Source of the DNA: Limiplasma sp034927815
GTDB lineage: Bacteria; Bacillota; Clostridia; Christensenellales; Aristaeellaceae
Reading direction: 5' to 3'
Assembly (NCBI GenBank): GCA_034927815.1
Contig: JAYFPK010000004.1
Coordinates: forward strand, 1-64,000
DNA: 64,000 bases
The translations under genes were made by a program, and so were the position numbers. Under the pieces are notes generated by a model that was given only the letters and a program-made list of their open reading frames with translations, did no database searches and was not told the DNA's origin. Below, piece after piece: positions 25,109-33,426 of the stretch (position 1 is its first letter; every line of letters starts with the position of its first letter).

Positions 25109-26130
25109 TCAACGCGAGCGTGGGCGCGCCCGCCGCCAAAAGGAAGGGCATTGGCGATGTTTTAATGAAATTGGGGCCGCTGCTGGTGCTGGCCATTCTC
25201 TTTACCGTGTTCGCCATCACCTTGCCGGACCGGTTTCTGCGGATCGGCAACATGATGAACATCCTCAAGCAGACCTCCATCAACTGCCTCATCGGCTCCG
25301 GGATGCTGCTGGCGCTGATTACGGCGGGCATCGACCTGTCCGTGGGCTATAACACGATCCTGTCCACCTGCGTCATCGCGGTGCTGATGCAGTCCTTTGG
25401 CATCACCAACCCGGTGGTGCTCATGGGCGCGGCCTTGGTGGTGTCCACCTTCGCGGGCTTCATCAACGGCACCCTTCTGACCCGGCTGGACCTGCCCCAT
25501 CCCTTTGTGTCCACCTTGGGCATGAAGTTCGTGTTTTGGGGCATCGCGCTGCTGATCACCCATTCCCAGACCATCGGCTTTACCAACAAGGGCATTGACA
25601 GCGTGCTGTGGATCGGCAAGCAGACGATCTTCGACTTCGGCTTCCCGGTGAGCTTTTTGCTGGTTCTGTTGGTCTACGTGATCTTCCACGTGTTCCTGAA
25701 CCATACGGCCTTGGGCCGGCAGATCTACTGCGTGGGGGGCAACCCCGAGGCGGCGCGGATGGCGGGCATCCGCTCCAAGAACGTGCTCACCATCGTCTAC
25801 ACCATTTCCGGGCTCATGTGCGGCATCGCGGGCATCGTGCTGGCGGGCCGCCTGAACACCGCCAACACCGCTTCCGCCGCCACCTACGACACGGACGCCA
25901 TTGCCGCCTGCATCATCGGCGGGGCTTCCTTCCGGGGCGGCAAGGGGACCATCTGGGGCACGCTGCTGGGGGCGCTGCTGATCTCCACCATCCGCAACGG
26001 CCTGAACCTCTTCAGCGCCGGCAACGACATCCAGTACATCGTCATCGGCCTGGTGATCATCCTGGCGGTGACCATCGACGTGATCCGAACCAAGATTGAG
26101 GCCCGGGCGCGCAAGCTCGCTACGGTATAG
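25105..26130 (+). CDS. Sugar ABC transporter permease (RbsC type)
   Basis: 341 residues with about eight to ten hydrophobic segments and the family motif region VGGNPEAARMAGIRSKNV, which contacts the ATPase. The start at 25105 forms an ATGA overlap with the ATPase stop; a longer start at 25087 is less likely. With the binding protein and ATPase it forms a complete importer, and the iolE gene begins 11 bases later, which suggests a cyclitol or related polyol as cargo. Confidence 0.92.
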   Translation: MINASVGAPAAKRKGIGDVLMKLGPLLVLAILFTVFAITLPDRFLRIGNMMNILKQTSINCLIGSGMLLALITAGIDLSVGYNTILSTCVIAVLMQSFGITNPVVLMGAALVVSTFAGFINGTLLTRLDLPHPFVSTLGMKFVFWGIALLITHSQTIGFTNKGIDSVLWIGKQTIFDFGFPVSFLLVLLVYVIFHVFLNHTALGRQIYCVGGNPEAARMAGIRSKNVLTIVYTISGLMCGIAGIVLAGRLNTANTASAATYDTDAIAACIIGGASFRGGKGTIWGTLLGALLISTIRNGLNLFSAGNDIQYIVIGLVIILAVTIDVIRTKIEARARKLATV

Positions 26131-26141
26131 GAGGGAAGAGC

Positions 26142-27041
26142 ATGCTGGATCCAAAGAAGGTTTTTCTGGGCATCGCCCCCATCGGCTGGTGCAATGACGA
26201 CATGCCGGAATTGGGCGCGGAGAACAACTTCCGCCAGACGGTCAGCGAGATGGCCCTGGCGGGCTTCATAGGCACGGAAATCGGCAACAAGTACCCCGCC
26301 GACCCCCGGGAGCTCAAGTGGGAGCTGGAATTGCGGGGCATGCGGGTGGCCTCCCGCTGGTACAGCTCCTTTTTGCTCACCCAGCCCTATGAGGAGGTGG
26401 AGGCGGACTTCCTGAAAGCCCTGGACTTTCTGGCGGCGGTGGGGGCCAACCGGGTCAACGTGTCCGAACAGAGCCACTCCATCCAGGGCCAGGCGGATAC
26501 CCCGGTGCTGGGGAACGCCAAGTACGTGATGAACGAGGCGGAATGGGAACGCTTCACCCAGGGGCTGAACCGCCTGGGCAAGCGGGCCAGGGAGCGGGGC
26601 TTCAAGCTGTGCTTCCACCACCACATGGGCACCGTGGTGCAGACCGCCGCGGAAACGGACCGGATGCTGGAAAACACCGACCCGGAGGCCGTATTCCTGT
26701 GCTATGATACGGGCCATTTCACCTTTGCCGGGGAGGACCCCCTGGCCATGCTGAAAAAGCACCATGCCCGCATCGGCCATGTGCATTTGAAGGACATGCG
26801 CCGGGAGGTGGTGGACAGGGTGAAGCCCGAGGGCTGGAGCTTTTTGAAGGCCGTGCGGGAGGGAGCCTTTACCGTGCCCGGAGACGGCTGCGTGGACTTT
26901 GGGCCGATCTTTGCCGCTTTGGCCCAAAGCGGGTACGAGGGTTGGCTCCTGGTGGAGGCGGAGCAGGACCCGGCCAAGGCCAATCCCCTGGAGTACGCCA
27001 AGAAGGCCAGGGTCTACATCCGGGAAAACACCGGGCTTTAG
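26142..27041 (+). CDS. iolE: Inosose dehydratase
   Basis: 299 residues, a TIM barrel of the sugar isomerase/epimerase type. Motifs IAPIGWCNDDMPELG at the N-terminus, FHHHMGTVVQT in the middle, and CYDTGHFTFAGEDP with HVHLKDMR match IolE, which dehydrates scyllo-inosose to 3D-trihydroxycyclohexane-dione with a divalent metal. Start follows GGAGG. It stands first among the four iol genes, directly after the importer. Confidence 0.9.
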   Translation: MLDPKKVFLGIAPIGWCNDDMPELGAENNFRQTVSEMALAGFIGTEIGNKYPADPRELKWELELRGMRVASRWYSSFLLTQPYEEVEADFLKALDFLAAVGANRVNVSEQSHSIQGQADTPVLGNAKYVMNEAEWERFTQGLNRLGKRARERGFKLCFHHHMGTVVQTAAETDRMLENTDPEAVFLCYDTGHFTFAGEDPLAMLKKHHARIGHVHLKDMRREVVDRVKPEGWSFLKAVREGAFTVPGDGCVDFGPIFAALAQSGYEGWLLVEAEQDPAKANPLEYAKKARVYIRENTGL

Positions 27042-27050
27042 GAGGGGCGC

Positions 27051-27848
27051 ATGTATATTCAAAAGAACGTCGCCAACGGCTACACCCCGTACCTGAGCGC
27101 GGAAAAGGACGCCGATGTGGGCCTGGACGTGGGATTGCTGGCGCTGGAGGCGGGGCAGTCCTACCGGCTGTGGGAGCCGGGAAAGGAAGTGGCCGCGCTG
27201 CTGCTCAGGGGCAAGGTCCGCTTCGCCTGGGAGGGCCTGGAGCGGGAGGCGGAAAGGCCCGACGAATTCCGCCACCAGCCCTGGTGCCTGCACCTGGGCC
27301 GGGGTACCGAGGCCGTTATCACCGCTGTGGGCCCCGCGGAGGTGTACCTCCAGGCCGCAGCAAACCCATCCCCCTTCCCCGCCAGGCTCTACGGGCCGGG
27401 GGACGTCCAGGTGCAGCACGCCGGGGCCCGGGGGGAGCTGATGGGCTGCATGCGGCGGGAGATTAAAACCTTGTTCGACTATGAAAGCGCCCCCTATTCC
27501 CATATGGTGCTGGGGGAGGTGCTGAACCTGCCCGGGAAATGGAGCAGCTACCCGCCCCATTACCACCCCCAGCCCGAGGTGTATTTCCACCGCTTTGACC
27601 ATCCCCAGGGCTTTGGGGCCAGCTTTGCGGGCGGGGAGGTGTATGCCTCCCGCCATAACGGCCTGACGGTGATCCGCCACGGCTTCCACTCCCAGGCGGC
27701 CGCCCCGGGCTATGCCATGTGCTATGTATGGGGCATCCGCCACCTGCCCGGGAACCCCTGGCAAAAGACCCGCATCGACGAGCCGGAGCATGCCTGGCTG
27801 TGGAAGGCGGACGCCAATGAGCACATCTTCACGCTGGAGGAGGAGTGA
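27051..27848 (+). CDS. iolB: 5-deoxy-glucuronate isomerase
   Basis: 265 residues, a double cupin. YPPHYHPQPEVYFHRF supplies the metal-binding histidines and glutamate expected of IolB, and the closing VWGIRHLPGNPW is also typical. It converts 5-deoxy-glucuronate, the IolD product, to 5-dehydro-2-deoxy-gluconate. The ATG follows AGGAGG nine bases after the iolE stop. Confidence 0.88.
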   Translation: MYIQKNVANGYTPYLSAEKDADVGLDVGLLALEAGQSYRLWEPGKEVAALLLRGKVRFAWEGLEREAERPDEFRHQPWCLHLGRGTEAVITAVGPAEVYLQAAANPSPFPARLYGPGDVQVQHAGARGELMGCMRREIKTLFDYESAPYSHMVLGEVLNLPGKWSSYPPHYHPQPEVYFHRFDHPQGFGASFAGGEVYASRHNGLTVIRHGFHSQAAAPGYAMCYVWGIRHLPGNPWQKTRIDEPEHAWLWKADANEHIFTLEEE

Positions 27849-27851
27849 ACC

Positions 27852-29777
27852 GTGAACACCATCCGTTTGACCATGGCCCAGGCCCTGGTGCGGTTTTTGG
27901 AAAACCAATATGTCCGCCATGACGGCCGGGAGCGCCGCTTTGTGCGGGGGGTGATGATGCTGCCGGGCCACGGCAACGTGGTGGGCCTGGGGCAGGCGCT
28001 CCAGCAGGAGGCCAAAGCCCTCAAGGTGTACCAGGGCAAGAACGAACAGGGCATGGCCCACGCGGCCATCGCCTTTGCCAAGCAGCAAAAGCGCAAGGAG
28101 ATCTTCGCCGTCACCTCCTCCGTGGGGCCGGGGGCCGCCAACATGGTCACCGCCGCCGCCACGGCCACCGCCAACAACATTCCTGTGCTGCTGCTGCCCG
28201 GGGACGTGTACGCCTGCCGCCAGCCGGACCCGGTGCTCCAGCAGATTGAGCAGACCCATGACTTGGGCTTGTCCACCAACGACGCCTTTCGGCCCGTGTG
28301 CCGGTACTGGGACCGGGTGAACCGCCCGGAGCAGCTCATGAGCGCCATGCTCAACGCCTTCCGGGTGCTGACGGACCCGGCGGATACCGGGGCGGTGTGC
28401 GTAGCCTTGCCCCAGGACGTGGAGGGGGAGGCTTACGACTATCCCGAGAGCTTCTTTGCCAAGCGGGTTCATGGGATCGACAGCCGTCCCCCCGCCCGGG
28501 AGGCCGTCGCCGAGGCGGCCCAGGCCATCCGGGCGGCCCAAAGGCCCATGCTCCTGTGCGGGGGCGGCGTGCGCTACGCTGAGGCCCATGAGGAGTTCCG
28601 GGCCTTTGCCGAGGCCTTCCGCATCCCTTTTGGGGAGACCCAGGCCGGGAAAAGCGCCGTGGTATGGGACCATCCCCTGAACCTGGGGGGCGTGGGGGTT
28701 ACGGGCTGCTCCGCGGCCAACCGCATCGCCAGGCAGGCGGACCTCATCATTGGGGTGGGAACCCGCTACACCGATTTTACCACCGCCTCCAAATGGCTCT
28801 TCCGGGAGGAGGCGCAGTTTGTGAACATCAGCATCTCCCCCTTCCAGGCCCAGAAGCTGGGGGCCGTGCCGGTGCTGGCCGACGCCAAGGCCGCCTTGCC
28901 CGCGTTGGCGGCGGCCCTGGAGGGATACCAAAGCGGCTGGGGCGGTGAGATCGAGGCCGCGCAAAAGGAATGGGCCGCGGAAAGGCAGCGCCTGGAGGAG
29001 CACCGCTTCACCGGGGAGGGGTATACGCCCTTGGTACAGGACCGCAATGCCGCCTCCGCCCAGCGCTTTGCCAAGGACCTGGACGCCTCCCTGACCCAGG
29101 TGGAGGTGCTGGCGGCCCTGAACAGGCTGATCGAGGAGGACGCGGTGGTAATCGGCTCCGCGGGCAGCTTGCCGGGGTGCATGCAGCGGATGTGGCGAGC
29201 CAGGGCCCTGGACAGCTACCATATGGAATACGGCTATTCCTGTATGGGGTACGAGATCTCCGGAGCCCTGGGGGTCAAGCTGGCCATCGGCGGGAGGCAG
29301 GTATACGCCATGGCCGGGGACGGCAGCTTTGCCATGCTCCATTCCGAGCTGCTCACCGCCGTCCAGGAGCGCCTGAAGATCAACATCTGCCTCTTTGACA
29401 ACGCCAGCTTCGGCTGCATCAACAACCTCCAGCAGGCCCAGGGGAACGAGAGCATGCTCACCGAGCTGCGCTACCGGGAGGAGGGCGGCAGGCACGACGG
29501 CCCCTTCCTGGCGGTGGACTACGCCGCCATCGCCCAGGGCTACGGGGCCAAGGGGTATGCCATCCGCACCCTGGAGGAATTGGCCCAAGCCCTCCGGGAC
29601 GCCCAAGGCGTCACGGACCGCCCGGTGCTCTTTGACATCAAGGTATTGCCCAAGAGCATGACCGACGGTTACGGGGCCTGGTGGCGGGTGGGAACCCCGG
29701 AGGTGGCCCGGAACGAGAAGGTGAACCGCTGCTATGAGGACCATCTGGCCCATGTGCGGGATGCGAGGAAATATTGA
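27852..29777 (+). CDS. iolD: 3D-(3,5/4)-trihydroxycyclohexane-1,2-dione hydrolase
   Basis: 641 residues, the usual IolD length. It is a ThDP enzyme: N-terminal pyrimidine-binding domain with PGHGNVVGLGQAL and NEQGMAHAAIAFAK (catalytic Glu), and the C-terminal cofactor motif MAGDGSFAMLHSE to NASFGCINN. It opens the cyclitol ring to give 5-deoxy-glucuronate. The GTG start at 27852 has GGAGG nine bases upstream and follows iolB by three bases. A false antisense frame covers the whole gene. Confidence 0.93.
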   Translation: MNTIRLTMAQALVRFLENQYVRHDGRERRFVRGVMMLPGHGNVVGLGQALQQEAKALKVYQGKNEQGMAHAAIAFAKQQKRKEIFAVTSSVGPGAANMVTAAATATANNIPVLLLPGDVYACRQPDPVLQQIEQTHDLGLSTNDAFRPVCRYWDRVNRPEQLMSAMLNAFRVLTDPADTGAVCVALPQDVEGEAYDYPESFFAKRVHGIDSRPPAREAVAEAAQAIRAAQRPMLLCGGGVRYAEAHEEFRAFAEAFRIPFGETQAGKSAVVWDHPLNLGGVGVTGCSAANRIARQADLIIGVGTRYTDFTTASKWLFREEAQFVNISISPFQAQKLGAVPVLADAKAALPALAAALEGYQSGWGGEIEAAQKEWAAERQRLEEHRFTGEGYTPLVQDRNAASAQRFAKDLDASLTQVEVLAALNRLIEEDAVVIGSAGSLPGCMQRMWRARALDSYHMEYGYSCMGYEISGALGVKLAIGGRQVYAMAGDGSFAMLHSELLTAVQERLKINICLFDNASFGCINNLQQAQGNESMLTELRYREEGGRHDGPFLAVDYAAIAQGYGAKGYAIRTLEELAQALRDAQGVTDRPVLFDIKVLPKSMTDGYGAWWRVGTPEVARNEKVNRCYEDHLAHVRDARKY

Positions 29778-29821
29778 GGGGACAGCCCCCGTTAGCATGG
29801 GGGCGGGAAAGGGAGAGGAAC

Positions 29822-30835
29822 ATGGATCAAAAGCTACGGATCGGGATCATCGGCGCGGGCCGCATCGGCAAGCTTCACGCGGCCAACCTGGTAAACGCGG
29901 TGCCCAACGCCCAGGTGCTGGCCGTGTCGGACGTGCAGGCCGCCGCGGCCCGGGAGCTGGCGGCCAGGCTGAACATTCCCCATGCCTATGAGGATTATCA
30001 CAGGATATTAGAGGACCCGGACATCGACGCCGTGTTCATCTGCTCCTCCACGGACACCCACTCTCCCATCTCCATCGAGGCAGCCAGGGCCGGGAAGCAC
30101 ATCTTCTGCGAGAAGCCCATTGACCACGATTTGGAGAAAATCCGTCAGGTGCTGGAGGAGGTGAAAAAGGCGGGGATCAAGTATCAGGTGGGCTTCAACC
30201 GCCGCTTTGACCGGAACTTCCGCCATGTGCGGGATGTGGTGCGCTCCGGGGGCGTGGGGGACGTGCAGATCGTGAAGGTCACCTCCCGGGACCCGGAAGC
30301 GCCTCCCGTTTCCTATGTGAAGGTCTCCGGGGGCATCTTTGTGGACATGACCATCCACGATTTTGATATGGTGCGCTATCTGTCCGGCAGCGAGGTGACG
30401 GAGGTGTCCACCTTTGGGGCTTGCCTGGTGGACCCGGAGATCGGCCGGGCCGGGGATGTGGACACCTGCATCATCATGCTGCGCTTTGCCAACGGGGCCC
30501 TGGGCGTCATCGACAACTCCCGCCAGGCGGTGTACGGCTATGACCAGCGGGTGGAGGTGTTCGGCTCCCAGGGTATGATTCACGCGGAAAACGAGACGGC
30601 CAACAACACCACCCTCTTCACCGCCCAGGGCGTCAGCAAGGAAAAGCCCCTGTGGTTCTTCCTGGAGCGCTACAACGACGCCTTTATCCAGGAGGCCACA
30701 GGCTTCGTGGAGGCGTGCCTGGGGGACAAGGAGCCGCTGGTGGGCTCCTTTGACGGGCTCCAGCCGGTGCTCATCGCCCTGGCGGCCAAGAAGTCCTTTG
30801 AGCTGGGCGGCGCGCCGGTGAAGGTGGAGGGCTGA
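29822..30835 (+). CDS. iolG: Inositol 2-dehydrogenase (Gfo/Idh/MocA family)
   Basis: 337 residues from the ATG at 29822 with GGGAGAGG upstream. Rossmann motif IGIIGAGRIGKLHAANL, catalytic region FCEKPIDHDL (Lys) and FVDMTIHDFDMVRYL (Asp and His) match myo-inositol dehydrogenases closely. It oxidises an inositol to the inosose used by IolE, with NAD. Its place after iolD completes the upper inositol route. Confidence 0.9.
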   Translation: MDQKLRIGIIGAGRIGKLHAANLVNAVPNAQVLAVSDVQAAAARELAARLNIPHAYEDYHRILEDPDIDAVFICSSTDTHSPISIEAARAGKHIFCEKPIDHDLEKIRQVLEEVKKAGIKYQVGFNRRFDRNFRHVRDVVRSGGVGDVQIVKVTSRDPEAPPVSYVKVSGGIFVDMTIHDFDMVRYLSGSEVTEVSTFGACLVDPEIGRAGDVDTCIIMLRFANGALGVIDNSRQAVYGYDQRVEVFGSQGMIHAENETANNTTLFTAQGVSKEKPLWFFLERYNDAFIQEATGFVEACLGDKEPLVGSFDGLQPVLIALAAKKSFELGGAPVKVEG

Positions 30836-30868
30836 GGGCGGTTGGAACACAGTAAGGAGGGAACGGCT

Positions 30869-31903
30869 GTGAAGAAGATCAAAGTCGGGGTGGCGGGCTA
30901 CGGGGTCATCGGGCAAAGGCTCGCGGACGGCGTGGCGCTGCAAGGGGATATGGAGCTGGTGGGCGTGGCGGACGTGGAGCCGACGCTTTCCATCCGGGCC
31001 TTGCGGGAGAAGGGCATGCCCTACGAGTTGTATCTGGCGCCGGGGGCGGACAGGGCCAAGTTTGACGCCCTGGGCATCCCCGTGGCCGGAAGCTTTGAGG
31101 AGTTGATCCGCAAGGTGGATATCATGCTGGACTCCGCGCCCGGAGGCGTGGGGGCAAAAAACAAGGAGCTTTATGAAAGGCTGGGGGTCAAAGCCATTTT
31201 CCAGGGCGGGGAGAAGAACTCCGTGGCGGACGTTTTCTTCCACGGGTACGCCAACTACGAAAAGGGCCTGGGGAAGGACTACCTCAAGCTCACCAGCTGC
31301 AACACCACGGGGCTGATCCGGGCTGTGGACGCCCTGGACCGGGCGGTGGGGGTGTCCAGGGTGGCCATCACCATCATCCGCCGGGTGGCGGACCCCGGGG
31401 ATTACCACCGGGGGCTCACCAACGCCTTGCAAATGGACAAAGCCCCCAGCCACCAGGCCGTGGACCTGATGACCATCATGCCCCATGTTGAGGCCACGGG
31501 GATTTTGGTGCACACCCCTGTGACCCACGGCCACATCATCACGGTGCTGGCCAGCGGCAAGGGCGGCAGGAAGATCACCAAGGAGGAGGCCCTGGCCTGC
31601 TTCCGGGCCCATCCCCGCATCCGGGTGGTGTCCCTGGAGGACGGCTTCAAGGGCAACGCCAGCTTTTTCCGCTATGCCCGGGACCTGGGCAACCCCAGGG
31701 GGGATATGTACGAAATCGGGCTTTGGTCCGACAGCGTGGTGGAATCCGGCAATGACGTCATGTTCGCCATCAACATTCCCCAGGAGTCCGTGACTATTCC
31801 GGAAACCTTGGACGGAATCCGGGCGGCCATGGGCATGCAGGAGACCCGGGAGGAAGCCACCGGGAAGACCAATGAATATTTGGGGATTGGAAAGTTTCAG
31901 TAG
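30869..31903 (+). CDS. Archaeal-type (type II) glyceraldehyde-3-phosphate dehydrogenase
   Basis: 344 residues, the archaeal length. The N-terminus VGVAGYGVIGQRLADGV, the stretch KAIFQGGEKNS, the catalytic SCNTTGLIR, RRVADPGDYHRGLTNA (phosphate site in archaeal enzymes) and VTHGHI (active-site His) all match archaeal GAPDH rather than the bacterial type, which reads SCTTN. The GTG start at 30869 has AAGGAGG eight bases upstream. It should turn an aldehyde plus phosphate into an acyl phosphate with NADP or NAD. It sits between iolG and an archaeal-type PGK, so the two probably form one branch. Substrate could be glyceraldehyde 3-phosphate or a pathway-specific aldehyde. Confidence 0.88.
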   Translation: MKKIKVGVAGYGVIGQRLADGVALQGDMELVGVADVEPTLSIRALREKGMPYELYLAPGADRAKFDALGIPVAGSFEELIRKVDIMLDSAPGGVGAKNKELYERLGVKAIFQGGEKNSVADVFFHGYANYEKGLGKDYLKLTSCNTTGLIRAVDALDRAVGVSRVAITIIRRVADPGDYHRGLTNALQMDKAPSHQAVDLMTIMPHVEATGILVHTPVTHGHIITVLASGKGGRKITKEEALACFRAHPRIRVVSLEDGFKGNASFFRYARDLGNPRGDMYEIGLWSDSVVESGNDVMFAINIPQESVTIPETLDGIRAAMGMQETREEATGKTNEYLGIGKFQ

Positions 31904-32157
31904 AGGGGAAAGGCCTGGGATGGGTTGGAGGGGCACAGCGCCTCCAACTGAATTTTGAAGCCGGCGGCAGCCCTGATTTTTGGCTTGGCCCTGTGACGGA
32001 TAGCGGGCGGAGCCCGCAAAGGGCAAAGCCCCGGAGGCTTCCCAGGGCTTGTATAGCAAGGCTCCCCGAGGGGAAACCCCGGCTGCGGCGCGCCCCATAG
32101 AGCTCTTGTGCAAAACCGGGGAGCCGCAGCCGCTTTGTTGACAGGAGGAGGAACGCC
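31904..32157 (+). promoter_or_regulatory. 254-base structured leader before the PGK gene
   Basis: Several overlapping hairpins: TTGGAGG/CCTCCAA (31925-31947), GGCTCCCCG (32060-32068) with CGGGGAGCC (32117-32125), and CGGCTGCGGC (32080-32089) with GCCGCAGCCG (32123-32132). The last two pairings share bases and exclude each other, as in an attenuator or riboswitch. It is the longest gap in an otherwise tight operon. Confidence 0.45.
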
Positions 32158-33426
32158 ATGCGATTTGGAATCCATACCATGGACGAGATGGACGTGGAAG
32201 GCAAAACCGTGCTGTGCCGCGTGGACATCAACCAGCCTGTGGACCGGGCTGTCGGGAAGCTGAAAAGCACCGCCAGGATTGAGGCCTGCGCGCCCACCTT
32301 GCGGGAGCTCTCGGACAGGGGGGCGAAGCTGGTGGTGCTGGCCCATCAGGGCAGCGATATTGAGTATGCGAACTTTTATACCACCCGGCCCCATGTCCAG
32401 GTGCTTTCCCGGCTGCTGGGGCGGGAGGTGGGATTTGTGGACGATGTGTGCGGCCCGGCGGCCCGGGAGGCGATTCGCGCCCTTCAGCCCGGGGAGATTT
32501 TGCTGCTGGACAACGTGCGCTTTTGCTCCGAGGAGCAAACGCTGTTTGAGATGAAGCTGGGCCTCAGCCATGAGCAGCAGGCCAAAACCCAGGTGGTGGA
32601 AAAGCTGGCTCCCCTGGCGGACTATTATGTGTGCGACGCCTTTGCCGCCGCCCACCGGGACCAGCCCTCCCTGTGCGGCTTTGAGCAGGTGCTGCCCAGC
32701 GCCATGGGCCGGCTCTTTGAAAAGGAATACTGCGTGGTGTCCGCGTTGATGGAAGCCCCGGAGCGGCCCTGTGTGTTTGTGCTGGGAGGGGCGAAGATCG
32801 CCGACGCCTTTGGCATGCTTCAGGCGGCGCTTTCCGGGGGCATAGCGGACCGGGTGCTCACCGGGGGATTGGTAGCCAACATCCTGCTGGCGGCCAAAGG
32901 GGAGGAAATTGGCAACGCCAGCCTTGACTTTATTAAAAAATCCAATTACCATGAGTTCGTGGAAAAGGCCAAGCCCCTGCTGGCGTCCTACCCGGACAGG
33001 ATCGTGCTGCCCGCGGACCTGGCGTACGTTCAGGAGGGGGAGCGCCGGGAGGCCCCCATAGGGGAGGTTCCCCAGGATATCTGGGCCCTGGACATCGGCC
33101 GGGAGGCGGCCCGGGCCTATGGGGAAATCATCCGGGAGGCCCGCACCGTCTTCGTGAACGGCCCCATGGGTGTTTTCGAGAAGCCCGAAACCGAGTTGGG
33201 CACCAAGCGGGTGTGGGAGGCCCTGGGGGAGACCCGGGCCTACACCGTGATCGGCGGAGGCGACAGCCTCGCCGCCACCCAGAAGTACGGCCTCACGGAC
33301 AGGATCGGCTATCTGTGCACCGGAGGCGGCGCGCTGATCCGCTTCCTCACCGGGGAGGAGCTGCCTGTGGTGAAGGCGCTGCGCCACGCGGCCCAAGCGT
33401 TTCCGTTGGGGGGCGAGGCGCTGTGA
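32158..33426 (+). CDS. Archaeal-type phosphoglycerate kinase homologue
   Basis: 422 residues. RVDINQP, LAHQG, LLLDNVRF, CDAFAAAHRDQPSL, LTGGLVANILLAAKG, FVNGPMGVFEKPE and GGGDSLAATQKYGL follow the archaeal PGK pattern closely. The basic residue that follows HQG in archaeal enzymes (R or K, contacting the substrate phosphate) is Ser here, and the next ten residues differ. It would make ATP from the acyl phosphate formed by the upstream GAPDH. Start follows AGGAGGAGG. It overlaps the LarA-like gene by four bases (GTGA). Confidence 0.85.
   Translation: MRFGIHTMDEMDVEGKTVLCRVDINQPVDRAVGKLKSTARIEACAPTLRELSDRGAKLVVLAHQGSDIEYANFYTTRPHVQVLSRLLGREVGFVDDVCGPAAREAIRALQPGEILLLDNVRFCSEEQTLFEMKLGLSHEQQAKTQVVEKLAPLADYYVCDAFAAAHRDQPSLCGFEQVLPSAMGRLFEKEYCVVSALMEAPERPCVFVLGGAKIADAFGMLQAALSGGIADRVLTGGLVANILLAAKGEEIGNASLDFIKKSNYHEFVEKAKPLLASYPDRIVLPADLAYVQEGERREAPIGEVPQDIWALDIGREAARAYGEIIREARTVFVNGPMGVFEKPETELGTKRVWEALGETRAYTVIGGGDSLAATQKYGLTDRIGYLCTGGGALIRFLTGEELPVVKALRHAAQAFPLGGEAL

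Noticed and set aside
25884..32113. Very long minus-strand frames opposite the iol genes
   Set aside because: Antisense shadows of high-GC coding sequence; the plus-strand genes have clear domains, starts and overlaps.
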